64,000 nucleotides of DNA from an uncultured Burkholderiales bacterium (GCA_903870145.1 CAIQBO010000056.1:34816-98815), one strand, 5' to 3'. Positions 23,002 to 32,742 are shown, numbered from the stretch's first letter. Translations and numbers: made by a program. The notes: generated by a model from the sequence alone, not told the origin.

Positions 23002-24495
23002 TTAAGCGCCTTGCGTTGGGCCGCCACTTGAGGGGCCAGAGCCCATGGAGCCAGAACCAGCAGAACCCGTCCCTGCGGGCTTGCGCCTTCTGGGTGCACG
23101 TCTGCTTTTGGGCGAGTTGCTGCCCGGTGCTTTTTCTTCTTTGGCCTGTTGCACCAAGTCTTCTCGACTGGCATCGTCCGCCGTGCTGAACTCTTGCCAC
23201 CAATCGGCCAAGGCCACATCGATTTCACTGACCTCGGCGCGCAAACGCAAGAAATCAAAGCCTGCCCGAAAGCGAGCTTGCTCGACCAAAGAAAACGGCG
23301 TGCTGCCAACGCGTTTTTCAAAGCGCGGTTGCATCATCCAAATTTCACGCATGTCTGCGGCCAATTTGCCGCGGCCCGAGACATCGCCAATGCGCGCGTC
23401 AAACACTTCATCAATGGCGTCTTGCAGCGCGGGGGAAGCGTGCTCACGGCGAGCCAATCGGGCGTCCCAACCGCTTCGCACATCAGCCCATAAAACACAA
23501 GCCAACAAGAAGCTAGGGGCTACGGGCTTGCCCTCACCCACTCGGCGATCGGTGTCGCTCAAGGCGGCTTTGACGAAAGGTGTATCAGCCCGCTCGACCA
23601 CCACATCGAGCAAGGGGTAGATGCCTTTGTGCAAACCCAGCTGTTTCAATTGATCGATCGAGGCCAGTGCGTGCCCCGTTTGCAAGAGCTTTAGCATTTC
23701 ATCAAACAAACGGCTTTGCGGCACATCGGCCAACAAGTTGCACATGGTGGCCAAAGGTTTGCCTGTTTTGCTTTCAAACTTAAACCCCAAGGGGCTGAGC
23801 TTGGCGGCAAAGCGCACTGCGCGGATGATGCGCACAGGGTCTTCTCGGTAGCGCGCAACAGGGTCCCCGATCATGCGCAAAATGCGTTTCTTGGCGTCTT
23901 GCATACCGCCGTGGTAGTCCACCAAGTACTGTGACTGTGGGTCGTAGTACATGGCATTGATGGTGAAATCGCGGCGCGTTGCATCTTCGTCTTGTGGGCC
24001 CCACACGTTGTCGCGCAGCACCCGTCCGCTGGCATCCACGGCGTGCTTCATGCCCGCCAATTCGCTTTTGCTGGTTCGCTCGTTGCCGCTGACTTGCTCG
24101 GCCGCCGTATTATCCAAGTAAGCACGGAAGGTGGAGACCTCGATCACCTCATGCTCACGTCCACGGCCATACACCACGTGCACGATGCGAAACCTTCGTC
24201 CAATGATGAACGCCCTGCGAAACAAGCCTTTGACTTGTTCAGGGGTGGCGTCGGTGGCCACATCAAAATCTTTGGGGCGCAGACCCAGCAGCAAGTCACG
24301 CACCGCACCGCCCACCACATAAGCCTCAAACCCCGCATCTTGCAAAGTCAGCACCACGTTCAAGGCGCGCTCATCGACCAAGGCAACGTCGATGCTATGG
24401 ACTGAAACCGGCACTTCAACGCGCTTGCCAAAATGGGGTTTGACTGAGTCGCCCGAGGGTTTTCCCAGCATTTTTTGTATGAATTTTTTGATCAT
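23002..24495 (-). CDS. pcnB: Poly(A) polymerase
   Basis: Adds 3' poly(A) tails that mark RNA for decay. The class II nucleotidyltransferase head shows AYVVGGAVRDLLLGLRPKDF and DVATDATPEQV near residues 55-85, then RRDFTINAMYYDPQ and the flexible-loop ATP-binding region. The C-terminal region ends in an Arg-rich patch (RRAPRRRK) and a Ser/Gly-rich tail. ATG at 24495 overlaps the HAD-gene stop (ATGA). The first residues are basic (MIKKFIQKMLGK). Length 497 aa. Confidence 0.93.
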   Translation of the reverse strand: MIKKFIQKMLGKPSGDSVKPHFGKRVEVPVSVHSIDVALVDERALNVVLTLQDAGFEAYVVGGAVRDLLLGLRPKDFDVATDATPEQVKGLFRRAFIIGRRFRIVHVVYGRGREHEVIEVSTFRAYLDNTAAEQVSGNERTSKSELAGMKHAVDASGRVLRDNVWGPQDEDATRRDFTINAMYYDPQSQYLVDYHGGMQDAKKRILRMIGDPVARYREDPVRIIRAVRFAAKLSPLGFKFESKTGKPLATMCNLLADVPQSRLFDEMLKLLQTGHALASIDQLKQLGLHKGIYPLLDVVVERADTPFVKAALSDTDRRVGEGKPVAPSFLLACVLWADVRSGWDARLARREHASPALQDAIDEVFDARIGDVSGRGKLAADMREIWMMQPRFEKRVGSTPFSLVEQARFRAGFDFLRLRAEVSEIDVALADWWQEFSTADDASREDLVQQAKEEKAPGSNSPKSRRAPRRRKPAGTGSAGSGSMGSGPSSGGPTQGA

Positions 24496-25157
24496 GAGAA
24501 GAGTTCGAGTATGCGCCAACCTCTTTGGCTCGCAAGTTGGCGCAATGGCGCATCTGGGTTGGTGGCCACGGGGTGCTGGGCCATCTCCAGCAATGGCAGG
24601 TCGTTCACAGAGTCGGAATAAAAAGTCATTTCAACGTCTTGCCAGCGCAAGCCTTGCGCCAACAACCACTGCTCAACGCGCTCAACCTTGCCTTCTTTGA
24701 AGGACGGCGTGCCTTGTATTTCACCCGTGATCCAGCCCTTTGCATCTCGGGCCAATTCGACTGCGATCAATTCCGTCACACCAAAAGCAGCAGCGATCGG
24801 GCGAGTGACGAATTCGTTGGTGGCTGTCACGATCATGACCCGGTCGCCAGCGGCTTGATGTTGATGAACCAAAGCCAGCGCCGGCGTGCGCACCTGCGGC
24901 AATATCACTTCGCGCATAAAGCGGGCGTGGGCTGTAGCAGCCAGGTTGGCCCCCCGCAAGCGCACCGCTTCTGTGGCAAAGCGCACGTAATCGTGAATGT
25001 CCAAACTGCCCGCTTTGTAGTCGGCATAGAAACGATCATTGCGCTGGCGAAAAATTTGCGGATCGGTCCAACCAATTTCAATGCTGAAAACGCCCCATGC
25101 GTAATCTGAATCGATGGGCAGCAAAGTGTTGTCCAAGTCAAACAAGACCAACTTCAT
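24492..25157 (-). CDS. HAD-IB family hydrolase, SerB-like
   Basis: Soluble HAD phosphatase of 221 aa. Motif I is LFDLDNTLLPIDSD (nucleophile Asp, with DxDxT reading DLDNT), motif II is VMIVTATNEF, and motif IV is FYSDSVNDLPLLEMA. This is the HAD-IB (phosphoserine-phosphatase-like) layout found at this locus in many Burkholderiales; a histidinol-phosphate or phosphoserine substrate is possible but not shown. It overlaps hda upstream and pcnB downstream by 4 bases each. Confidence 0.88.
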   Translation of the reverse strand: MKLVLFDLDNTLLPIDSDYAWGVFSIEIGWTDPQIFRQRNDRFYADYKAGSLDIHDYVRFATEAVRLRGANLAATAHARFMREVILPQVRTPALALVHQHQAAGDRVMIVTATNEFVTRPIAAAFGVTELIAVELARDAKGWITGEIQGTPSFKEGKVERVEQWLLAQGLRWQDVEMTFYSDSVNDLPLLEMAQHPVATNPDAPLRQLASQRGWRILELFS

Positions 25158-25840
25158 TCGTTCTCCAGCATCGATTTGATCAACGGAATAGAGACGACCC
25201 TTTGCGTTTGCAAGGCGTATTGGTCTAAGTGCTCGAGCAACTGCATCAAGCTGCTCAAGTCTCTTGAAAAGCGCGTGAGCACGTAGGACATGACCTCGTC
25301 ACTTAAAAACAAACCGCGGGCATCTGCCTCTTGCCGCAAAACGGCGCGGCGCTCAGGATCGCTGAGCACTTGCAAGGCGTAGACATGGCCCCAACCCAAG
25401 CGGGAGCGCAAATCATCGCGCAAGGCCAGATCGGCAGGAGGAAAAGCGCCAGCAGCTAAAACCCATCGGGGCTGACCCGACTTGGGGGTCAAGGCGTTGA
25501 CAAACCAATTGAAGGCCGTGTGTTGCTGCTCTAGGTTGTACAAGTGCACATCGTCCATCACCACGGCAGACCATGCTTCGTCAAATGGCACAGGCGCTTG
25601 GCGACTTGCATCAAGCCAACCAACCAGCGCAGCTTGATCGCGCAAGGCCCCGTGAACAGCCTGCAGCAGATGTGTTTTACCACTGCCACTTTGCCCCCAC
25701 AAGTAGGTGGGAACAGGGCTGCGCGTGGCGCTTTGCGCCCATAATTTCAAATGCTGAACGGCCGCCGCATTGGGCCCTGCAAAAAAACTACTCAAACTTG
25801 GCACTGTGCTCAAGCCAATGTCCAAGGCCATTTGTTTCAT
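25154..25840 (-). CDS. hda: DnaA regulatory inactivator Hda
   Basis: AAA+ protein of 228 aa related to DnaA domain III, promoting hydrolysis of DnaA-bound ATP after initiation. It opens MKQMALDIGL, where the QxxLDI-type sequence binds the beta clamp. Walker A is LWGQSGSGKTHLLQA (about residue 50), Walker B is AVVMDDVHLYN, and sensor II lies in the C-terminal lid. Start and stop each overlap neighbours by ATGA. Confidence 0.93.
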   Translation of the reverse strand: MKQMALDIGLSTVPSLSSFFAGPNAAAVQHLKLWAQSATRSPVPTYLWGQSGSGKTHLLQAVHGALRDQAALVGWLDASRQAPVPFDEAWSAVVMDDVHLYNLEQQHTAFNWFVNALTPKSGQPRWVLAAGAFPPADLALRDDLRSRLGWGHVYALQVLSDPERRAVLRQEADARGLFLSDEVMSYVLTRFSRDLSSLMQLLEHLDQYALQTQRVVSIPLIKSMLENE

Positions 25841-26916
25841 GCCTGAGGACCTCGGTACAAATCACTGGCAAAGTAGTTTTTCTTCAAGCGCCGCATTGCC
25901 ACCAACAACACGGCGCTGACAGGCAAGGCCACCAAAATACCCACAAACCCAAACAGTTGCCCAAACGCGAGCAAGGCAAAAATAACCGCCAAAGGATGCA
26001 GGCCAATGCGCTCGCCTACCCAGCGCGGCGTCAGCCAAAAACTCTCCAGAATTTGCCCCGCACCGAACACCACCGCAACCATCAACAGTGCTTTGAAAAA
26101 TGCAAATTGCAGCACACCCGCGAGCAAAGCCAGCATCAAGCCCAAACCAAAACCCAAGTAAGGCACAAACACCGCCAAGCCGGTGAAGACACCAATAGGC
26201 AAGGCCAAATCAAGGCCGAACAAGCGAAGTGCTGTGGCGTAGAAAACCGCCAGCGCGAACATCACCAAAAGCTGACCTCTTAAATACTGCCCCAAGACTT
26301 GATCAGACTCGATGACAAATCTGTCGTAGGCTGGCCGCCATGCGGGGGGCACCCACTCGGTGACGGTGCTGACCCAGCGATCCCAATCGTTGAGCAAATA
26401 AAACAAGACCACGGGCATCAACACCACATTGCCCAGCAGGGCCAGTGCGAAACTGCCGCCCAACTTGAGCGAGGAGATCAAAGGCTCCAGCCAGTCTTCG
26501 CGGTTGGCACTCAAATATTTGATGAGCTGCGATTTCAAACTGCCCACATCGAGCGTTAAATGCCAACCCCATTGCGCCAAGGCTGGGTTCACAGTGGCGG
26601 CCAATTGGTCCAATAAAACTGGCACCTGCTGCTGCAGCAAGGGGATCTCACGAGTCAAGATCGGCACCAACAGCAAGACCACACCCACCCCAGCAGACAA
26701 GGCCAAAAACTCAACCCACACAACACAAAGAAGCCGCGGCAGCTTGTGCCCACTCAAGGCTTGCAAGCGAAGCACCAAGGGGTGCAAAGCATAGGCAAAA
26801 ACTGCGGCTACGGCAAAGGGCACCAAGACAGGCCCCAAGATCCAAAGGACTGCCACTGACAGCACGCCAAGGCCCAACCATGTGGCAAAGCGACGGGGGG
26901 GAAGGTTAAGTGCCAT
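25837..26916 (-). CDS. AI-2E family (PerM-like) membrane transporter
   Basis: Polytopic membrane protein of 359 aa with eight or so hydrophobic segments. N-terminal FAVAAVFAYALHPLV and the C-terminal LPIGVFTGLAVFVPYLGFGLG and FWLTPRWVGERIGLHP...GFVGILVALPVSAVLLV are family hallmarks (PerM/YdiK/TqsA type). Substrate unknown. First gene of the minus-strand unit leading to hda, divergent from purM (75-base gap). Confidence 0.9.
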   Translation of the reverse strand: MALNLPPRRFATWLGLGVLSVAVLWILGPVLVPFAVAAVFAYALHPLVLRLQALSGHKLPRLLCVVWVEFLALSAGVGVVLLLVPILTREIPLLQQQVPVLLDQLAATVNPALAQWGWHLTLDVGSLKSQLIKYLSANREDWLEPLISSLKLGGSFALALLGNVVLMPVVLFYLLNDWDRWVSTVTEWVPPAWRPAYDRFVIESDQVLGQYLRGQLLVMFALAVFYATALRLFGLDLALPIGVFTGLAVFVPYLGFGLGLMLALLAGVLQFAFFKALLMVAVVFGAGQILESFWLTPRWVGERIGLHPLAVIFALLAFGQLFGFVGILVALPVSAVLLVAMRRLKKNYFASDLYRGPQA

Positions 26917-26991
26917 GGTCAGTGTTTAAAATAGGCCTTGATTTTAGTCCCCCTTGCCCCAGCCCCTCCCTTAAAGCCCTGAATCACCCCC

Positions 26992-28023
26992 ATGAGTACA
27001 ACCCCTCTCTCTTACAAAGACGCTGGCGTGGACATTGACGCAGGCGATGCCCTGGTCGAACGCATCAAGCCCTTGGCCAAAAAAACCATGCGCGAGGGGG
27101 TGTTGGCTGGTATTGGGGGCTTTGGCGCTCTGTTTGAAGTGCCCAAGCGCTACAAAGAGCCTGTTTTGGTCTCTGGCACCGATGGTGTGGGCACCAAACT
27201 CAAGCTCGCGTTTGAGTGGAACATGCACGACACCGTAGGCATTGACTTGGTGGCCATGAGCGTGAACGACGTGCTGGTGCAAGGTGCAGAGCCTTTGTTC
27301 TTTTTAGACTACTTTGCCTGCGGCAAATTGGACATTGAAACTGCAGCAGCTGTGGTGGGGGGTATCGCCACGGGCTGTCAGATGTCTGGCTGTGCTTTGA
27401 TTGGCGGCGAAACCGCCGAGATGCCTGGCATGTACCCCGATGGTGAATACGACTTGGCAGGCTTTGCGGTGGGTGCAGTTGAAAAATCTAAAATTCTGAC
27501 CGGTCATGACATACAGCCTGGTGATGTGGTTTTGGGCCTGGCCTCCAGCGGTGTTCACTCCAACGGCTTTAGCTTGGTGCGCAAGTGCATTGAGCGCGCT
27601 GGCACCGATCTGCCACAAAGCTTAGATGGGCAAGCCTTCAAGCAAGCTGTGATGGCGCCCACGCGTTTGTACGTCAAAAATGTTTTAAACGCTTTGTCTG
27701 TGCACCCGATCAAAGCCTTGGCCCACATCACCGGTGGCGGCTTGCTGGAAAATATTCCACGTGTGTTGCCCCAAGGCACAGCGGCCCACTTGAAAAAAGG
27801 CAGTTGGCCGCAATCGCAATTGTTTGCATGGCTGCAAAAAACAGCTGGCATTGACGACACCGAGATGAACCGCACCTTCAACAACGGCATTGGCATGGTG
27901 CTGGTGATTGACGCAGCGCACGCGCAGGCCTGCGCGCAAACGCTGCGTGATGCGGGTGAACAAGTTTATGAAATTGGCTTGATCGCAGCGCGCCAAGGCA
28001 CCCCCGCAGTCGTGGTCAGTTAG
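26992..28023 (+). CDS. purM: Phosphoribosylformylglycinamidine cyclo-ligase
   Basis: AIR synthetase, fifth step of purine synthesis. The 343-aa protein shows the family opening [34 protein letters not shown], the ATP-grasp-like [11 protein letters not shown] block and [15 protein letters not shown]. It stands alone; the convergent SirB1-like gene overlaps its end by 4 bases. Confidence 0.97.
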   Translation: MSTTPLSYKDAGVDIDAGDALVERIKPLAKKTMREGVLAGIGGFGALFEVPKRYKEPVLVSGTDGVGTKLKLAFEWNMHDTVGIDLVAMSVNDVLVQGAEPLFFLDYFACGKLDIETAAAVVGGIATGCQMSGCALIGGETAEMPGMYPDGEYDLAGFAVGAVEKSKILTGHDIQPGDVVLGLASSGVHSNGFSLVRKCIERAGTDLPQSLDGQAFKQAVMAPTRLYVKNVLNALSVHPIKALAHITGGGLLENIPRVLPQGTAAHLKKGSWPQSQLFAWLQKTAGIDDTEMNRTFNNGIGMVLVIDAAHAQACAQTLRDAGEQVYEIGLIAARQGTPAVVVS

Positions 28024-28862
28024 GTATTCAGCGCGGCCAAACGGTGTCCGATGTCTTGGGCATCTGCAGCATGTGGCACCGCATGGAGGTAATGCTGCAG
28101 GTCTTGTCTGGCACGTTCAATTTGGCCTAAACCAATCAGGGTCAAACCTCGATCACGCCGCTCTGTGTGAGCCTGCGGAAGGAGTCTAACCAAGCGCTCA
28201 GAGATCGCCAAAAGACGAGGGCCGTCTGATTGGCTACTGAAAATTTCTTTCAAGTTTCGGAGCATGCGTGCCAAAACATCCCGCGGCGGACAAGCTTGAA
28301 GGAACAAGCCCAGCGGTGTTTCAGAGTCGCCGTGCTCCCCTAAATGAGATCGAAAGGGTGCCAATCGCTCTGACAAGGTGTCCAGCCCCAGCGACTCGCC
28401 GGTCAAAGGATCCAAAACCACCAAGCCTTCGGGCAAAGTAATTTTCACCAAAAAATGGCCCGGAAAAGAGACACCCTGCGCATCCAGGCCGGCAGCTTGC
28501 GCTAACTCCAACCAAATCACCGCCAGTGAAATCGGAATGCCTCTTCGGGTGCGTAAGACCTCGCTTAATAAACTGTTTTCAAACGCATAGTAGTTGTTGG
28601 CGTTGACGCAAAAGCCCAACTCGGTGTAGAAAAATTGATTCAGTATCGAGAGTTTGGCAATCGGCTCGGCCCCTGATTTGAACCTGCGCTGGAGTCTTGC
28701 CAGCAAGTTGTCGCAATCGGCCAAGACTTGCTGCACATCCAGACCTGGCTCTTCATCTTGCGCCAAACTGGCCGCTGCTTCGAGCAAGGGGAAATGCAAG
28801 TCCGATTCAACCAAGCTTTCGAAATACGCCAAAGGCGTCACTGATGTGTATTGCAAATTCAT
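28020..28862 (-). CDS. SirB1-like protein (transglutaminase-like plus TPR)
   Basis: Soluble protein of 280 aa. The N-terminal half carries the SirB1 domain: [37 protein letters not shown] and [11 protein letters not shown], i.e. Cys/His positions of a transglutaminase-like fold. The last 60 residues ([20 protein letters not shown]) look like a TPR unit. Function is unknown. It is convergent with purM and lies next to murJ on the same strand (29-base gap). Confidence 0.85.
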   Translation of the reverse strand: MNLQYTSVTPLAYFESLVESDLHFPLLEAAASLAQDEEPGLDVQQVLADCDNLLARLQRRFKSGAEPIAKLSILNQFFYTELGFCVNANNYYAFENSLLSEVLRTRRGIPISLAVIWLELAQAAGLDAQGVSFPGHFLVKITLPEGLVVLDPLTGESLGLDTLSERLAPFRSHLGEHGDSETPLGLFLQACPPRDVLARMLRNLKEIFSSQSDGPRLLAISERLVRLLPQAHTERRDRGLTLIGLGQIERARQDLQHYLHAVPHAADAQDIGHRLAALNT

Positions 28863-28891
28863 GAGCCGAGCGCCTCTCCAATTTCAAGCCA

Positions 28892-30457
28892 TCAACGTCG
28901 AACAAAGGACTGCCAGCGCAAACCGCTGAGCCACAAGCAGCCAAAATACACAATGCCTGATGCCACCAGCACACCGGCCATGGCAGCCAGCCGCCACCCT
29001 GCTTCTTGCCGCCATGCCAACCAAGGCAGATATTGGGCCGCATAGATTAAAAAGCCCGTTAGCAAAGCTGTCGCCAGCAGCACCCTGAGCGCAAACAGGC
29101 CCCAACCTGCAAGGGGTTGGTAGCTGCCCTTTCGCATCAAACTCATCAGCAACCAAGCAGCATTGAGCAAAGCACCTAACCCAATCGACCAAGCCAGCCC
29201 CGCGTGGGACAGCCAGGGCACCAAGAAGAAATTCAAAACTTGCGTAGCGCATAAAACCACCACAGCAATCCGCACCGGTGTTTGGATATCTTGGCTGGCA
29301 TAAAACCCGGGCGCTAAAACTTTGATAGCCACCAAACCCAGCAAGCCCACGCCGTAGCCCGTTAAGGCCAAGGTGGTTTGCTGCACATCTTTGTCTGTGA
29401 AAGCGCCGTAGTGGTAGAGCGTAGCGACCAAGGGCTGCGAAAAAGTCAGCAATGCCGCAGCGCAGGGCAAGGCCAGCAACAACACCAGCCGCAGCCCCCA
29501 ATCGAGCATTGCCCCATAGGCTTGGCTGTCTCCCGTGGCGCGGGCTGCAGCCAACTGAGGCATCAACACTGCGCCCAAGGCCACGCCCAGTATGGCAGTG
29601 GGAAATTCCATCAAACGGTCGGCATAGGTCAGCCAGCTGACGCTGCCCGGGGCCAAATGAGAGGCAATTTGGGTGTTGATCAACAAAGAAATTTGGGCCA
29701 CTCCAACGCCCAACAAGGCCGGCAGCATCAAGCTCGCAATGCGTCTCGTGGCAGGGTCCGAGACTGCTTGCTTCAAGGCCTGAAAGCCCACGCCGATGCG
29801 CGGCAGCAGGCCTAGGCGCCGCAGCGCTGGGATTTGCACTGCCAACTGCAAGGCCCCGCCCAGCATGACCCCCACCGGCAAGGCCATGATCGGCTCAACG
29901 CCTTTTTGGCCCAGCCAGGGGGCCAAACCCCAAGCTGCCGCGATCATGCAGAGGTTCAACAAAATGGGGGTGGCCGCCGGCACTGCAAAGCGCCTCCAAG
30001 TGTTCAAAATGCCCGCAGACAAAGCCACCAAGGACATGAAAGCAATGTAGGGGAACATAAAGCGCGTCATCTCCAGCGCCGCGCCATAGGCATGGCTGTT
30101 TTGCTGCAAGCCGCTGGCCATGGCCCAAACCAAGACAGGCGCAGCAAGAACCCCGAGCAAACTCAAAGCCAGTACCGCCCATGCCAGCACAGTGGCCACA
30201 TGGTCGATCACTTCACGTGTGGCTTGCTCGCCCTGCTGCGCTTTGCTGGCCGCCAAAACAGGCACGAAAGCTTGGCTGAAGGCGCCTTCGGCAAACAGGC
30301 GACGAAACAAATTAGGAATTCGAAACGCCACATTGAAAGCGTCGGTCAGTGCGCTGGCGCCAAAAGTCGAGGCGATCAGCAGTTCACGCGCCAACCCCGT
30401 CACACGCGAGGCCAGTGTGAATAAAGATACGGTTGAAGCAGATTTAAGAAGGCTCAC
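28892..30457 (-). CDS. murJ: Lipid II flippase MurJ
   Basis: Moves lipid II across the inner membrane for peptidoglycan synthesis. About 14 membrane segments over 521 aa. The opening LLKSASTVSLFTLASRVTGL followed by ARELLIASTFGA, then TDAFNVAFRIPNLFRRLFAEGAF, are diagnostic, with the conserved Arg residues of the transport cavity. Start is GTG at 30457; no suitable ATG is near. Divergent from rpsT, the usual arrangement in this group. Confidence 0.96.
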   Translation of the reverse strand: MSLLKSASTVSLFTLASRVTGLARELLIASTFGASALTDAFNVAFRIPNLFRRLFAEGAFSQAFVPVLAASKAQQGEQATREVIDHVATVLAWAVLALSLLGVLAAPVLVWAMASGLQQNSHAYGAALEMTRFMFPYIAFMSLVALSAGILNTWRRFAVPAATPILLNLCMIAAAWGLAPWLGQKGVEPIMALPVGVMLGGALQLAVQIPALRRLGLLPRIGVGFQALKQAVSDPATRRIASLMLPALLGVGVAQISLLINTQIASHLAPGSVSWLTYADRLMEFPTAILGVALGAVLMPQLAAARATGDSQAYGAMLDWGLRLVLLLALPCAAALLTFSQPLVATLYHYGAFTDKDVQQTTLALTGYGVGLLGLVAIKVLAPGFYASQDIQTPVRIAVVVLCATQVLNFFLVPWLSHAGLAWSIGLGALLNAAWLLMSLMRKGSYQPLAGWGLFALRVLLATALLTGFLIYAAQYLPWLAWRQEAGWRLAAMAGVLVASGIVYFGCLWLSGLRWQSFVRR

Positions 30458-30521
30458 GAGTTGGAGTGTAGCGGCCCCGAAAATACGCTGCCGGGGGCAA
30501 AGTTCAGCCAAGCCAGAAGAC

Positions 30522-30530
30522 TGGTACAAT
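30522..30530 (+). promoter_or_regulatory. rpsT promoter, extended -10
   Basis: TGG-TACAAT followed by CGAGGGCTTTGC. The stretch after the -10 resembles that of rpsP and rplS (CAAAGGCTTTTC). The rpsT ATG is 45 bases downstream. Confidence 0.55.
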
Positions 30531-30575
30531 CGAGGGCTTTGCTGACAACATCCTCAGACACTAGGAATATTACAA

Positions 30576-30872
30576 ATGGCTTCTGGAAAACCAAAGAAAA
30601 AGAACCCCCGCCTGGCCTCAGGCCGCAAGCGCGTCCGTCAGGACGTGAAACTCAACGCAGCAAACACCTCGCTGCGCTCGAAATACCGCACCGCTGTGAA
30701 AAACGTTGAAAAAGCCGTGATTGCCGGTGACAAAACCAAAGCCACCGAACTGTTTGCGAAGATGCAAGCGGTGGTTGACACCGTAGCCGACAAAGGCATC
30801 TTTCATAAAAACAAGGCAGCTCGCGATAAGAGCCGCCTGTCGACCAAGGTCAAAGCCTTGGCCCTCGCCTGA
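30576..30872 (+). CDS. rpsT: 30S ribosomal protein S20
   Basis: Small-subunit protein of 98 aa, very basic and helical. Conserved N-terminal start [19 protein letters not shown], then [17 protein letters not shown] and the C-terminal [20 protein letters not shown] follows a TAGGA-like ribosome-binding site. Single-gene transcript ended by the strong terminator at 30944-30970. A 14-base palindrome TGATCAATTGATCA covers its stop codon. Confidence 0.98.
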   Translation: MASGKPKKKNPRLASGRKRVRQDVKLNAANTSLRSKYRTAVKNVEKAVIAGDKTKATELFAKMQAVVDTVADKGIFHKNKAARDKSRLSTKVKALALA

Positions 30873-30943
30873 TCAATTGATCATCAGCCCGGCCCCTTGA
30901 AAAAGGGTGCCGCCGTTTGAAACGGGTGCGCTGTCAGCAAAGC

Positions 30944-30970
30944 AAAAAGCCGTCGAAAGACGGCTTTTTT
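30944..30970 (+). terminator. rpsT rho-independent terminator
   Basis: AAAAAGCCGTC, loop GAAA, GACGGCTTTTTT: a perfect stem with GNRA loop and U-tract. The A-run on the other side means it can also end the convergent DUF3579 transcript. Confidence 0.9.
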
Positions 30971-31036
30971 GTGGGCGCTTGGTATTTGGCGAAGAACAGA
31001 CGGACTGCGCATATGAGTTGAAAGTCTGGGTCGACC

Positions 31037-31363
31037 TCAGGCCTGCGTCTTTGGAGGCGGCTCTGGCAGCAAGCAAGCTTCTGATACTTGCAAGTTGTTG
31101 TCTTTGGCAAAGTTCAAGAGGAAATCCCAGGCCATGGGCTCGTGTTCACGCAAATCAGTGTGCGCCACCACGCATTTGATGCCGCCCAGCGTATTAGGGA
31201 TGCACCAGGGCGAATAACTCAAATGGCTGCCCGGGGTGACCCCGCCCGGCCTGAATTGGCCCATCACGCCTGCCAAACGCTCGGCCCAGTCGCTGGGCCT
31301 GAAGGTTCGCCCGTCTTGGGTGACGCCTTGGATCAAAATTTCTTTGGCAGTGTTGGAAACCAT
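31037..31363 (-). CDS. DUF3579 protein
   Basis: Soluble 108-aa protein. Conserved segments: ILIQGVTQDGRTFRPSDWAE, RLAGVMGQFRPGG, and EPMAWDFLLNFAKDNNLQV. Function unknown. In Burkholderiales this family commonly sits beside argD, as here (divergent, 176-base gap). ATG at 31363 is chosen over an upstream TTG. Its putative -10 (TATAAT, minus strand 31445-31440) is overlapped by the operator-like element at 31443-31458. Confidence 0.85.
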   Translation of the reverse strand: MVSNTAKEILIQGVTQDGRTFRPSDWAERLAGVMGQFRPGGVTPGSHLSYSPWCIPNTLGGIKCVVAHTDLREHEPMAWDFLLNFAKDNNLQVSEACLLPEPPPKTQA

Positions 31364-31442
31364 CGGATAGAGGGTAAGAGGTGTCGATTGCAAGATCGCA
31401 AATCATCCAGGGATCGCCCAAATGCTGCATTGCACAAGTATT

Positions 31443-31458
31443 ATATCTTATATAAGAC
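31443..31458. promoter_or_regulatory. Operator-like element shared with the gntR promoter
   Basis: ATATCTTATATAAGAC, containing the perfect palindrome TCTTATATAAGA. Its reverse complement occurs exactly at 44502-44517 over the gntR promoter. It lies between DUF3579 and argD, covering the likely -10 of DUF3579 and sitting about 80 bases upstream of the argD start. A binding site for the GntR protein at 44559-45341 is inferred. Confidence 0.5.
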
Positions 31459-31539
31459 TTGGGTGTCATTTTATGCCCCTAAAATAAAGCTCAGCGACCC
31501 TTTTGTTTGGGTCGATTTGCTTTTGGAGGAAGTCCTTGC

Positions 31540-32742
31540 ATGTCTGCTTTAATTGAAGCCACTTCACCGCACACCATGAACACCTATGGCCGTTTGCCCA
31601 TTGCGCTGAGCCATGGTCAAGGCTGCCGCGTGTGGGACATCAACGGCAAAGTTTATTTGGACGCGCTGGCCGGCATTGCCGTGAACACATTGGGACACAA
31701 CCACCCCGAGTTGGTGCCCGCCCTCCAAGACCAGATTGGCAAAATCATTCACAGTTGCAACTACTACCATGTGCCCGACCAAGAAAGGTTGGCAGCCAAA
31801 TTGGTGGCTTTGTCGGGCATGACCAATGTGTTCTTTTGCTGCACAGGCTTGGAGGCCAATGAAGCGGCCATCAAACTGGCGCGCAAATATGGCCACGACA
31901 AAGGCATTGAAAAGCCCGAGATTGTGGTTTACGAGAAAGCCTTTCATGGCCGCAGCATCGCCACCTTAAGCGCCACCGGCAACACCAAAATTCAGCAAGG
32001 CTTTGGCCCCTTGCTCGAAGGCTTCATTCGGGTGCCCACCAATGACATCGAGGCCTTGAAAAAAGCCACGCTGGGCAATCCCAACGTGGTGGCCGTGTTT
32101 TTTGAAACCATTCAAGGCGAAGGCGGTGTCAACCCCATGCACATGGACTACTTGCGGGATGTGCGCCAGCTGTGCGACCAGCAAGATTGGCTGATGATGA
32201 TTGACGAAGTGCAATGCGGCATGGGCCGCACCGGAAAATGGTTTGCGCACCAGTGGGCCGGCATCCAAGCCGATGTGATGCCCTTGGCCAAGGGCCTTGG
32301 CTCAGGCGTTCCGATTGCAGCCGTTGTGGCGGGCCCCAAAGCGGCACACATTTTCCAACCCGGCAACCACGGCACTACTTTCGGTGGCAACCCCTTGGCC
32401 ATGCGGGCCGGGGTTGAGACAATTCGCATCATCGAACAAGACGGTTTGCTTGACAACGCTGGCCGGGTGGGCGCGCACCTGCGCCAGCGCATAGAAAAAG
32501 GCTTGGCCGGCGTTGCCGGGCTGAAAGAGATTCGCGGTCAGGGCCTGATGATTGGCGTGGAACTGAACATGCCTTGCGGCGCTTTGACGCAGCGCGCGGT
32601 TGACGCCGGCCTGCTGATCAGCGTGACCGCCGACAGCGTGATTCGCTTGGTTCCCCCGCTCATCATGACGCTGGCCGAAGCCGATGAAGTCGCGGACATT
32701 TTGCTGCCCTTGATTCACCAATTTTTAGCGGAGCAAGCCTGA
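31540..32742 (+). CDS. argD: Acetylornithine aminotransferase
   Basis: PLP enzyme of arginine synthesis converting N-acetylglutamate semialdehyde to N-acetylornithine; may also act on succinyl-diaminopimelate. The 400-aa class III aminotransferase shows TGLEANEAAIKLARKYG, the AFHGRSIATLSATGN block, IDEVQCGMGRTGKWFAHQ and the PLP Lys in LAKGLGSGVPI. ATG at 31540 follows GGAGGA by nine bases. Its stop shares one base with the argF start. Confidence 0.95.
   Translation: MSALIEATSPHTMNTYGRLPIALSHGQGCRVWDINGKVYLDALAGIAVNTLGHNHPELVPALQDQIGKIIHSCNYYHVPDQERLAAKLVALSGMTNVFFCCTGLEANEAAIKLARKYGHDKGIEKPEIVVYEKAFHGRSIATLSATGNTKIQQGFGPLLEGFIRVPTNDIEALKKATLGNPNVVAVFFETIQGEGGVNPMHMDYLRDVRQLCDQQDWLMMIDEVQCGMGRTGKWFAHQWAGIQADVMPLAKGLGSGVPIAAVVAGPKAAHIFQPGNHGTTFGGNPLAMRAGVETIRIIEQDGLLDNAGRVGAHLRQRIEKGLAGVAGLKEIRGQGLMIGVELNMPCGALTQRAVDAGLLISVTADSVIRLVPPLIMTLAEADEVADILLPLIHQFLAEQA

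Noticed and set aside
23002..23110. Frameshift at the low-complexity end of pcnB
   Set aside because: The Ser/Gly/Arg-rich tail stays in one frame and ends one base before the folK start, as expected of an intact junction.
22506..23321. folK extended to an upstream ATG (271 aa)
   Set aside because: The extra N-terminus would lie inside pcnB in another frame and has no FolK similarity; GTG at 23000 gives the normal length.
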